Assembly: GCA_965215765.1 (NCBI GenBank)
Contig: OZ244118.1
Location: 2,294,001-2,358,000 of the forward strand
Direction of reading: 5' to 3'
Source of the DNA: G965212025 sp965215765
GTDB taxonomy: Bacteria > Pseudomonadota > Gammaproteobacteria > Poriferisulfidales > Oxydemutatoraceae
Length of the DNA stretch: 64,000 nt
The position numbers were made by a program, and so were the translations under genes. The notes under the pieces were generated by a model. The model saw nothing but the letters and a program-made list of their open reading frames with translations. It made no database searches and was not told the DNA's origin. This document shows, piece by piece, positions 56,801-64,000 of this stretch. How positions within the stretch are numbered: the first letter of the stretch is position 1; every line of letters starts with the position of its first letter.

Positions 56801-59800
56801 CAATGGATTGAATTTTCACCGTCAGTGAATCTGCGTTGCCTTCCGGGTCAGTGGCTGTGACCACAATATTAAATTCAAGAGCATCCTCGGGGCTTTCAGG
56901 ACGCTCAAACAACACGACCACCGTGTCCCCGCGCGCCGTCGGCGATGAACCAGTATCTGTCACAAAAACCACGGTCGTTCCTGCTGGTATATCAGCCACA
57001 CCCAGCGACCAAATCAGGGACGTGGCTTCATTCGGGTTTGGATCACTGGCTCTGAAAGTCAGCTCTGCCGTCGTCTCTTTGGCGTATATCTGCGTCAAGG
57101 TGGTGCCGTTAACGATCGTCGGAGAGCTGCCGATGTCGCGCATTGTGCTTCTGAAAAACGAGCGGTTAAGCACTGCGTCTTCCTGCACAACATAAAAATA
57201 GTAATCACGGGCAATCGCGTCGCCTGCACTGGAGTATGTTTTTTCAAAACGATCGCTCGTGGAAAGTGACACCGGTGTACTCATTCCCTTTAGCTCTGCA
57301 TCAGTCAAATCACTTCTGTCAGTGAACACAGCGTATACGGTGGAAAGCTCGGAGGGAGCGAAAGATACCGTCACATTGCCCCTGAAGACGGAGGGGAAAT
57401 CCTTGTCCACCAACTTCGGAAGTACTCCATCCACGTAAAAGCCAACTTTTTGCAGACCCTCAAATGTCAAAGGAGAACCGCCCTGACAGCGCAGATCACC
57501 CAGTTTGGTAACACCGCAGGCTTTGGCAGACGGTGAGATGAGGGTAGCTCGGTAAAGACCAACCGAAACATATTCACCATCTCCACCCACCAGACCTGGA
57601 GTCGGATTGGAACCCTCGCCTTTGCATAGCAGCCTGTTCGCGTTCTCGCCATCAAGTGCTATGCCACAAGACCCGGACTTGTTTGCCGCAAATGTCAAAT
57701 ATTCGATCTGACTTCCAGGTTGAGAGGCTGGCAAAGGAACCCGATCACCCGAACAAACAACTGATTTGTCTTCCCTTTTTATCCCACATACAGAATTCTC
57801 ATTTTGTGGAACCACCATATAATTCAGAGTCGCACTCAACTCTGCCCCAGCCCCAAGCGCGAACATGCCGCTCCGCGTCCCAAATTTGGAGCACTCTACA
57901 CGTCCATCCGGTTTCAGACCGCAAGACTGCGTACCAGTGCCAGAATCACGTGAAATGTCCAAATCGCGAAAAATGTCAGACTGTTCGAAGTCATCTACGG
58001 TAACTGACGGGGCGACTCTTGTGCAAAACCCTTCTGCAAAACCATGGATGTCCAAACCACACCCCGCGTCTGCCGACACTGCAATACTGCGAAATGAGTT
58101 GCCCGCCGGAGCAGGAAGCGAAATAACTCCTCCCCAGCAATGAGCCGTGCCGTCAAATCTGATGCCACATATCCGGTTAGAAGCGGCCTCTATAGACCTG
58201 AAACGCCCAACAGGCGGAACCACACCCCAGCATTTCACTTTCCCGTCAAACAAAAGTACGCAGTAAAAGCCACCACCACCGGAAATGTATTGCGGCGTAA
58301 ACACCGGTACACCCGCCACCCCTTGCTGATTCGCATATTCGATCCGGTAAGTGACAGCCCCCTGGACACCTTCTGCAACCGTGGTCTCCACGGCCACAAC
58401 ATAAGAGCCATCATTGTGCCCGTCGTCTTGCGTGGGAAACTGGCCTGTGACTGTGACCAAGGTGGCAGGTACCCGTATGCCGCCTATCCAGACAGCCGGT
58501 GTGACGCGGGTTTCACTGCTGACAGTTTCAAACTCCATCGTGAATTTCTCGCCGAGCCTGGCGTATAAGTCGATATTCCGAGACCCCGGCAACGCGCCCT
58601 TGTCAGCAAATAACAAGGGTGGCTCCTCACCTGAAAACTGTGCCGCGATCCAATAAGGGGTGGACGACACTCGCGAGCTCACCATATTCTCCGTAACGAA
58701 ATAAGCGCGAAAATTGCCTTCTCCCAGATAGGGCAGCCTCAGGGTTTTTACCCCGCCTGACTTAAAGCTTAGGCGCAGCGCCAACAAAGATCCCGCTTTC
58801 GCTCTGCGCACGACTTCGTCAGCTGTTGGTGTGCTTCCACCTTCCTGTACAAAATTGATGTACAGACTTCCCGAAAAATCCAAATGCACATCAAAAAAGC
58901 TGATGCGCCCGGATGAGCCGGTGTGCCGAAGGCTCGTTATGAGCGGGGGATCCAGACTAATCACAGTTCCAAAATATCTTCCCGATGCTCCCGTCAGTCT
59001 CCCGTCAGTGTTGTCATCCCCCCAACATTCCGCGGTGCCCGAACCGCCGACAGCACATGCCCACTCTCCGTCACGGCCACTGCCGGCTCCAGACATAGCA
59101 ACCGCCACCAACGTGGTACCAGCAGAAGGTGCCGGAAAACCCCCACTCCCTGGCACACCCGCACCTCCCCAGCAACGCATTCTGTACTCAACGGTTATCC
59201 CGCAATACAAATTGTTGTTAGCGGTAATGTTCAAAAAGCGCTCAGCGGGAATCGTTCCATACCCCCCTCCCCAACACGCAAGCGCGCCACCTGGTTTGGC
59301 GTCCTCTTCTATCTGAATACCACAGGCACCATCTCCTCCTATAGCCAGGGTGCTGAAGCGTTTGTCAGCCGGGGTGTTGTTGCTGACAGCCTGCCCGGAA
59401 CCCCAGCAAACTGCTTTTCCTTCCCGATCCAATGCACACGCATTGTAGAAAGCCCCCCCTGTCACCGAAAGAAAATCGCCAGGTGGTAGCACTGGCGAGG
59501 AATTTCCAAATCTGCCACGCTTGCAAACAATTGACCCCGGGGAGGCAATCTCCCCGCCTCTCACGGCACAGGTTCCCCTGTACCCGGCAAACACCGATGC
59601 CACTGATCTGTATCGAGCGGTGGGAAGGTACGGGTTCGCGCTATAGTCGGTACCCCAACAGTCTGCCTGTCCGGTATCCGTAATCGCACAGTAGTTGCTA
59701 TATCGGGAAAACACCACGTCACTGGTGATCGCGACAAAATCCCCACCTTCCGGAGGTGGCAGAGCTCTGCCATCTTCTATCTGGAATTTTGTAGCCGTCT

Positions 59801-60935
59801 CTCCCCAGCAGAAGATTTCTCCATCTGTCTCAACGCCGCATCCATTCTTGTGTTCCAGCGTCAATACTTTGGCAGACGCCACCGGAACCCCGCGGTCACC
59901 AGAACGGTCTGCGTAATCAAGCCAGTAGCTCACCGCTCCACCCACAGTCTCGGAAAGCGGGGAAAATGTAATCAGATAGGAAGATGTCTTTTCCGTTTCC
60001 CCGAGCGTGGTCACCGTGACGGAACTCTGATCTTCTCTCAGCCACTCACCCCCCACGCTGACCGTCAAGGTCACAGCATCAATGGGCTCGTCGGAAATAA
60101 CAGGAAACTCCAGGCGCCAGATTCCTTGAGGTTCCCCGCTGCCAGGAAACACCAGTCGGGGAACGACGGGAGCAATGGCAGGAGAAGGCCCGTGCCGAAA
60201 TTCCACCACCACGCGAGCGGTGTTGTTTTGCTGATCCCTGACCAGAACGACGACGCTCGCGCCAGCCGTTGACCTCTCTGGACGCTCAAATAACAAGACC
60301 ACTGTGCCCCCGCGCGCAGTCAGCGATGAACCAGTATCTGTCACAAAACTCACTGTCGTCCCCACCGTCAGCTCACGCGGTGTTCCGACAATTGACCAGA
60401 TTAAATTCTCCGACCCAGTATCCAGATCGGTCGCGCTCAAAGACACAGCAGCCTCCTCGCCGTTCACCAGGCGTTCTAGAGGGGTCTCGCCGTCTATTTG
60501 CGGTGAAAATCCATTTATCAGATTCACAACAGCCGTGGCAGTGGTCAAACCGTCCATGACCTTCAATACAAAAGTACCCAATACGGTTGCACCGACTGTA
60601 CGTCTGAACACAATTGCAACGCTGGTTCCTCGTGTAGAACCAGAAAATTCCACCGTCCCGCCACTTAAATCTGCCGTGCTCTCCAGTGCCCATCGCAAAC
60701 TCGACGCGTCCGCCGGATCATCGGCTTCAAAAGACATCGACAGGGTCGTCTCTTCTGCAGCAATAACACGCACCTGCCTTGATCCGCCTACAATAATCGG
60801 CGTTGTTGCATTGGCTACAGCACCTTGCGCCCGGACTTCCGGGAATGACCCGGAAAACACGAACAAGACTGCAAAAACCTGGAACACAGCCAGAATTCCC
60901 GGCTTGACCCATGCAAAGTTTTTCCTGTCAGCCAT
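53823..60935 (-). CDS. Giant secreted protein: cadherin-like modules flanking two 7-bladed RCC1-like propellers
   Basis: About 2,370 residues. The ATG at 60935 opens a Sec signal peptide (KPGILAVFQVFAVLFVFSG, cleavage near VRA-QG). Then come two cadherin-like modules (about 45-260), an Ig-like spacer, seven RCC1-like blades (about 360-640), another Ig-like spacer, seven more blades (about 890-1150), a short linker, and ten cadherin-like modules of about 105 residues (about 1270-2340) that alternate between two types. Each blade has a pair such as CGVETDGEIFCWG or CAITDTGQADCWG. The end is LRARVYLGGAVR after an EPEPEP run; I see no LPXTG, autotransporter barrel or type I secretion signal. Adhesion or surface display is the likeliest role. 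Start codons further upstream (60971, 61046) lack support. Confidence 0.8.
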   Translation of the reverse strand: MADRKNFAWVKPGILAVFQVFAVLFVFSGSFPEVRAQGAVANATTPIIVGGSRQVRVIAAEETTLSMSFEADDPADASSLRWALESTADLSGGTVEFSGSTRGTSVAIVFRRTVGATVLGTFVLKVMDGLTTATAVVNLINGFSPQIDGETPLERLVNGEEAAVSLSATDLDTGSENLIWSIVGTPRELTVGTTVSFVTDTGSSLTARGGTVVLLFERPERSTAGASVVVLVRDQQNNTARVVVEFRHGPSPAIAPVVPRLVFPGSGEPQGIWRLEFPVISDEPIDAVTLTVSVGGEWLREDQSSVTVTTLGETEKTSSYLITFSPLSETVGGAVSYWLDYADRSGDRGVPVASAKVLTLEHKNGCGVETDGEIFCWGETATKFQIEDGRALPPPEGGDFVAITSDVVFSRYSNYCAITDTGQADCWGTDYSANPYLPTARYRSVASVFAGYRGTCAVRGGEIASPGSIVCKRGRFGNSSPVLPPGDFLSVTGGAFYNACALDREGKAVCWGSGQAVSNNTPADKRFSTLAIGGDGACGIQIEEDAKPGGALACWGGGYGTIPAERFLNITANNNLYCGITVEYRMRCWGGAGVPGSGGFPAPSAGTTLVAVAMSGAGSGRDGEWACAVGGSGTAECWGDDNTDGRLTGASGRYFGTVISLDPPLITSLRHTGSSGRISFFDVHLDFSGSLYINFVQEGGSTPTADEVVRRAKAGSLLALRLSFKSGGVKTLRLPYLGEGNFRAYFVTENMVSSRVSSTPYWIAAQFSGEEPPLLFADKGALPGSRNIDLYARLGEKFTMEFETVSSETRVTPAVWIGGIRVPATLVTVTGQFPTQDDGHNDGSYVVAVETTVAEGVQGAVTYRIEYANQQGVAGVPVFTPQYISGGGGFYCVLLFDGKVKCWGVVPPVGRFRSIEAASNRICGIRFDGTAHCWGGVISLPAPAGNSFRSIAVSADAGCGLDIHGFAEGFCTRVAPSVTVDDFEQSDIFRDLDISRDSGTGTQSCGLKPDGRVECSKFGTRSGMFALGAGAELSATLNYMVVPQNENSVCGIKREDKSVVCSGDRVPLPASQPGSQIEYLTFAANKSGSCGIALDGENANRLLCKGEGSNPTPGLVGGDGEYVSVGLYRATLISPSAKACGVTKLGDLRCQGGSPLTFEGLQKVGFYVDGVLPKLVDKDFPSVFRGNVTVSFAPSELSTVYAVFTDRSDLTDAELKGMSTPVSLSTSDRFEKTYSSAGDAIARDYYFYVVQEDAVLNRSFFRSTMRDIGSSPTIVNGTTLTQIYAKETTAELTFRASDPNPNEATSLIWSLGVADIPAGTTVVFVTDTGSSPTARGDTVVVLFERPESPEDALEFNIVVTATDPEGNADSLTVKIQSIANREPVIDGSVNGQLEREVNRDSTDTLIFEARDDDLGDDPNLRWTLSSTETLFGNVEILGSRQGTRIEVQFVPKVGSSMHGSFELNVSDQISTTSATVKLIYGFRPVMEDGASTLKSLIYVKRQEARLSLTAVDTDTSPKNLIWSIVGTPSELTMGTTVSFVLENDSLGSTAHGGTVVMLFERPVGSTAGASVKVEVRDPENNTARTTVQFEHVPNRKPVIVGAINGELVEDIPIGSSMEIFDFQASDADPGDTEILVWFLDTSGLSAGVTAEFVGQPLGENVTVQIIRGPGGKEFGSFVLKVSDLLSTTTATVAVIRGSEPVIEGGASSVKSLIYAKQTTAGRSLMATLKGGSRLLWSIASTDDKTSLPAGTTVRFVLSDASASSTASGLKVDVLYERPERELFGGSVKVVASVKDKPDLMSSIIVVFEAVANRTPIIKGGSPQSRRISASDTTTVLMFEASDEDPGHGEDLQWTLDTEMSGSATAQLSGSTRGESVAIVVTPATGTTTLGSFQLAVTDDLSTDMTTVSLTYGFPPVIENGESSTVRVYAKETRSTVLLSASDPDTAPERLAWSIAGTLRELAMGTTVSFALAGASTSSTVVRGSTVVVLFERPMGSTVGASVEVEVRDPQNNTTRSMVVFEAVPNRAPVIVGSTSRRLVFSEAATTALRVFEARDEDPGHATDLRWFLSTETLSGGSANFYGSEDARRGSTIQILFTRPMDSGEFGSFVLEVTDGLSTDSVTVELMYGLPPVIEDGESSTTVRMYASQTQATKRLVARDPRDDDAQLLLWTVLGGNPKETTAVFVLANDSRGSTVKGSIVVLLLERPSGSSASAVVEVEVKDTDGSTSRITVMFEVIPNRAPVIDGGSTRPWVIPAGELSVTMGFSATDEDPPDRDRLKWSVEGCSNVLGGSVRFIGSAACGDTQTGANIGVEFSRDAPPRPSGSFRLKVTDGLADARIMVSLESEPEPEPEPEQSKRLRARVYLGGAVR
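53868..53913 (-). repeat. Gly/Ser-free hexamer tract coding Glu-Pro pairs near the giant gene end
   Basis: On the coding strand GAGCCG units repeat (CGGCTC on the plus strand) and encode EPEPEPEPE just before QSKRLRARV. The tract differs in length among the three copies: two Glu-Pro pairs in the 377-bp duplicate (about 53500-53516), more here, and an intermediate number at 62220-62250. Confidence 0.75.
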
Positions 60936-61475
60936 GGTGAAATATCCCGACCTTGCCAATTGCCGGTTCATGGGATGTGCGTACCTTTGCCAAGTGAAAA
61001 TCAAAACCCGAGGTGCCATGCCCGACCGCGATGACCCGCGTTGCAACCGAAACTTGCCCTGAGCGGAACCGAAACCACATCGTAACAGAAACGCACATAT
61101 CTACCGCCACCGGGCACTTCTTTTACCACGCAAACAGGCAAATGTCTCAAGTCAAGTTCCTGGCGTCAACAGCTTTCGCAGTAGGGATTCCCGGATTCAC
61201 TGCACATTACATGCAAGGAGCGATTGCCGGATTTTCCCTGTCAACTGCAATCAAGGAAGAAACGGCGATTTCCATCTGTAAAAATCACCCTTTCCGCCTC
61301 TTTCTCAACGAGGCAGAAGACCTGAAGCCACTATAAAGTGGCTGGAACATTCAGCGATAATTGCAGGCTGAGAGAACAAGGGGTACAAAAGCCAAAAGAA
61401 ACGTGTCCGGCACTATGGCAAACATGCAGGGCAGCTATCCCAATCTGCCAACTTTCAGAAATCTTCGCAAAGAAA
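60936..61475. other. Spacer between the giant gene start and the SurE-like chimera
   Basis: No recognisable gene in about 540 bases. Frames on the plus strand have no similarity I can see. A hairpin AGCCACT/AGTGGCT with a four-base loop lies at 61326-61343 with no T run. The giant gene promoter and the promoter that once served surE should lie here, in divergent orientation. Confidence 0.45.
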
Positions 61476-61784
61476 ATGCCCATCTTGGTCAGCAACGGTG
61501 ACGGTTATCACAGCGAAGAACTGCGCGTATTGCGTAAATGCCTCGTCAGCACCGCGCCACAAGTGACAGTTGTCGCTCCCAACCAGGTTCGCAGTGCCTC
61601 CAGCAATTCTTTGACAGTCAACACGGTTGCCACGAAGCCAGATAGCAGTATGGGAATGCAACGCACTGAGGTCGTGTGTTCAAACTGCGGCTGCCATTCA
61701 GGGCACCTTTCCCCTGACGGTCCAACTCCAACCGGCTTGCGTTACTGTATCAACCCAGCCTCTCTTAAACCCAGTCATTCCTGA
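61476..61784 (+). pseudogene. SurE N-terminus fused in frame to MsrB C-terminus (102 codons)
   Basis: Residues 1-49 match the start of the 5'-nucleotidase SurE (MPILVSNGDGYH, VTVVAPNQVRSASSNSLTV). The first Asp of the metal-binding DD is Gly here. Residues 50-102 match the MsrB end (KPDSSMGMQRTEVVCSNCGC, then GLRYCINPASL), with the second CxxC pair and the catalytic Cys but without the first CxxC pair or GWPSF. Neither enzyme can be active. The fusion is what a tandem duplication from inside msrB to inside surE would leave at its boundary. Confidence 0.85.
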
Positions 61785-62105
61785 CGTTCCGCCCCTACAT
61801 CACGGCTTGGCTTGCTCGCGTGGCTGCTATCACAGCGAAGAACTGCGCGTATTGCGTAAATGCCTCGTCAGCACCGTGCCCCAAGTGACAGTTGTCGCTC
61901 CCAACCAGGATCGCAGTGCTTCCAGCAATTCTTTGACAGTCAACACGGTTGCCACGAAGCCAGATAACAGTATGGGAATGCAACGCACTGAGGTCGTGTG
62001 TTCAAACTGCGGCTGCCATTCAGGGCACCTTTCCCCTGACGGTCCAACTCCAACCGGCTTGCGTTACTGTATCAATTCAGCCTCTCTTAAACTGAAACAA
62101 CCCTA
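61506..62105 (+). repeat. Tandem duplication of the surE-msrB chimera, 322-bp spacing
   Basis: TATCACAGCGAAGAACTGCG occurs at 61506 and again at 61828, and the similarity runs on to the msrB end in both. The spacing is not a multiple of three, so it did not arise to extend a protein. Confidence 0.85.
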
Positions 62106-62106
62106 A
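61828..62106 (+). pseudogene. Second SurE-MsrB chimera, without the SurE start
   Basis: This is a 322-bp-spaced copy of the preceding chimera, beginning at YHSEELRVLRKC and ending SASLKLKQP as in the true msrB. The first 10 SurE residues are missing; the open frame upstream comes from the end of the first chimera in another frame. The end matches the true msrB better than the first chimera does (LKLKQP against LKPSHS). Confidence 0.85.
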
Positions 62107-62172
62107 GGTTCTGCTCTCCCTGGCTGCCAGTCTCGACTCCGGTACTTCAGGGACGAGCACCGCGCAACAGGT

Positions 62173-64000
62173 CTAGCGAACCGCACCACCCAAATACACT
62201 CTGGCGCGCAACTGCTTCGACTCCGGCTCCGGCTCCGGCTCCAGCTCCGACTCAAGGCTCACCATTATTCGCGCGTCCGCCAGATCGTCTGTAACCTTCA
62301 GACTAAACGAGCCGCCCGGTCTTGGTGGTGCGTCACGACTAAACTCTACCCCGACATTCGCGCCGGTTTGGCTGTCACCACATGCCGCGGAGCCTATGAA
62401 TCTCACGGAGCCTCCGAGCACCTTGGAGCAATCCTCAATAAACCACTCCAAGCGATCTCTGTCTGGAGGATCTTCATCCATGGCACTGAAGCCCATGGTG
62501 ACAGATAACTCGCCAACAGGAATCACCCAGGCTCTCGTTGACCCGCCGTCAATTACCGGAGCTCGGTTGGGAACCACTTCGAACATCACTGTGATACGGC
62601 TCGTGGAGCCATCTGTGTCTTTCACCTCAACTTCCACGACAACGCCGGCACTTGAACCTGAAGGACGCTCAAGCAACAGAACCACGATGCTCCCTTTCAC
62701 AGTCGATCCCCGAAAATCATTCGCCAACACAAAAACCGCAGTCGTTTCCTTCGGATTGCCACCGAGCACTGTCCATAACAATAACTGTGCATCATCATCC
62801 GGAGGGTCGCGCGCGACAAGACGTTTTGTGGCTTGCGTCTGACTGGCGTACATCCGCACTGTGGTGCTGCTTTCACCTTCCTCTATCACCGGAGGAAGCC
62901 CATACATGAGTTCCACCGTTACGCTGTCTGTGGACAACCCGTCTGTGACTTCCAAAACGAAGGAGCCAAACTCCCCTGAATCCATTGGTCGTGTAAACAG
63001 TATTTGAATGGTGCTTCCCCGCCTCGCATCCTCAGAACCATAAAAATCTGCAGACCCGCCGCTTAGCGTCTCTGTGCTCAAAAACCACCTCAGATCCATT
63101 GCGTGTCCAGGGTCTTCGTCTCGCGCTTCAAACACGAGCACGGTCGTGGCGGCCTCAGAAAATACCAGCCGTCTCGACGTTGACCCGACAATAACCGGAG
63201 CTCGGTTGGGAACAGCTTCAAATACCACCATCGAACGCGTTGTATTGTTTTGCGGATCCCTGACCTCAACCTCAACGCTCGCACCAACCGTTGACCCCAT
63301 TGGACGCTCAAACAACACGACCACCGTGCTCCCGCGTACAGTCGAAGACGTTGAAGCACCTGCCAGAGCAAAGCTCACAGTCGTCCCCATCGCCAGCTCA
63401 TCACGCGGCGTTCCGGCAATTGACCAGACCAGACGCTCTGGCGCGGTATCCGGATCAGACGCGCTCAATAACACAGTGGATCTTGTCTCTTTGGCATAGA
63501 CCCGCACCGTGCTGCTTTCACCATTCTCTATCACGGGAGGAAAGCCATAAATCAGGGATACAGTTGTCATGTCTGTGGACAAGTCATCCGTAACTGCCAG
63601 TTGAAACGAGCCAAGTGTTGTTGTACCGGTAGCTGGTGTGACCACGATTGCAACGCTTTCCCCTCGCGTGGAACCAGAGAACTGCGCCGTCGCGCTGCCT
63701 GACATCTCTGTGTCCAAAGTCCACTGCAGATCCTCTCCATGTCCCGGATCCTCATCCGATGCCTCAAACATCAACACCGTGGTGGTGTCGCTGGCAGAAA
63801 TACGACGAGACTGTGGTGATCCGTCTTTAATTATCGGCGTACGGTTGGCAACCGCCTCGAAAACCACAATGATGGAATCCCTTAAACGTGGCTCATCCTC
63901 CACGCTGGCCACTACCACAACGCTGCCCCCGGAAAGCTCACGCTCCGGACGCTCGTACAACACGACCACCGTGCCCCCGCGCGCCGTCGATCCCCGAGAA
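62173..64000 (-). CDS. Second giant gene, C-terminal part (5' end outside window)
   Basis: The frame is open to the right window edge; a GTG at 63969 is inside a module and is not the start. It encodes the last five to six cadherin-like modules in the same order as the complete copy (modules ending VFEAVANR, YGF, VFEAVPNR, YGL, MFEVVPNR and LRARVYLGGAVR). Identity to 53823-55530 is very high, with several three-base insertions or deletions that keep the frame. Beyond about 63877 (55531 in the other copy) the two differ much more. The frame conservation argues that both copies encode proteins. Confidence 0.85.
   Translation of the reverse strand, partial: SRGSTARGGTVVVLYERPERELSGGSVVVVASVEDEPRLRDSIIVVFEAVANRTPIIKDGSPQSRRISASDTTTVLMFEASDEDPGHGEDLQWTLDTEMSGSATAQFSGSTRGESVAIVVTPATGTTTLGSFQLAVTDDLSTDMTTVSLIYGFPPVIENGESSTVRVYAKETRSTVLLSASDPDTAPERLVWSIAGTPRDELAMGTTVSFALAGASTSSTVRGSTVVVLFERPMGSTVGASVEVEVRDPQNNTTRSMVVFEAVPNRAPVIVGSTSRRLVFSEAATTVLVFEARDEDPGHAMDLRWFLSTETLSGGSADFYGSEDARRGSTIQILFTRPMDSGEFGSFVLEVTDGLSTDSVTVELMYGLPPVIEEGESSTTVRMYASQTQATKRLVARDPPDDDAQLLLWTVLGGNPKETTAVFVLANDFRGSTVKGSIVVLLLERPSGSSAGVVVEVEVKDTDGSTSRITVMFEVVPNRAPVIDGGSTRAWVIPVGELSVTMGFSAMDEDPPDRDRLEWFIEDCSKVLGGSVRFIGSAACGDSQTGANVGVEFSRDAPPRPGGSFSLKVTDDLADARIMVSLESELEPEPEPESKQLRARVYLGGAVR

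Noticed and set aside
54025..60559. Many plus-strand frames opposite the giant gene, some above 200 codons
   Set aside because: They are antisense shadows; the minus strand has the signal peptide, domains and frame-preserving indels.
53378..64000. Diversity-generating retroelement acting on the giant genes
   Set aside because: No reverse transcriptase is present and the differences between copies are not biased towards changes at A positions as far as I can see; gene conversion between copies explains them.

Overview
The window reads as a chromosome segment of a gammaproteobacterium, roughly half G+C, with non-enteric gene order. The evidence is two conserved blocks. One is gyrA-pheA-hisC-tyrA-aroA-cmk-rpsA-ihfB-lapB-comEA-galU. 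The other is tRNA-Tyr/Gly/Thr-tuf-tRNA-Trp-secE-nusG-rplKAJL-rpoBC. I cannot name the genus. Several usual neighbours are missing from their expected places (serC, pyrF, lapA, hisI, truB upstream of rpsO, rpsL/rpsG after rpoC), so the order is partly eroded. No prophage, transposase or CRISPR array was seen.

Layout: 1-4.7 kb is rearranged. It holds the 3' end of an unknown gene ('gene X'), a ypjD start fragment fused to a truncated, frameshifted miaB, a complete gene X, and a 248-bp tandem array. 4.7-10.1 kb carries ypjD, corB, an RND/MMPL exporter and fdhD. 10.1-12.5 kb is a rubrerythrin / CCG Fe-S oxidoreductase / DUF3501 cluster. 12.7-15.7 kb is the isoprenoid operon xseB-ispA-dxs. 15.8-30.6 kb is a long minus-strand run: galU, comEA with a 117-bp tandem array, lapB, ihfB, rpsA, cmk, aroA, tyrA, hisC, pheA, gyrA and rraA. 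30.8-44.2 kb is the minus-strand transcription/translation block with four tRNAs. 44.5-47.3 kb is hisBHAF. topA, rpsO-pnp and msrB follow.

From 53.4 kb to the right edge the window is dominated by giant minus-strand genes for secreted, multidomain, adhesin-like proteins. The complete one encodes about 2,370 residues: a signal peptide, two cadherin-like modules, two separate sets of seven RCC1-like blades each carrying a cysteine pair, and ten more cadherin-like modules. A second copy runs off the right edge and is nearly identical over its last 1.7 kb. Between the two lie SurE-MsrB chimeric fragments.

A single theme links the oddities: repeated tandem duplication of gene 3' ends and of longer segments. 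The ypjD-miaB junction on the left and the surE-msrB junction on the right are what tandem duplication of a segment would leave at the boundary between copies. This predicts an intact miaB just left of the window and an intact surE to the right, beyond the second giant gene. Smaller 3'-end duplications occur at gene X (248 bp x5), comEA (about 117 bp x5), pheA (one diverged copy), the giant gene (377 bp x2) and the surE-msrB chimera (322 bp x2).
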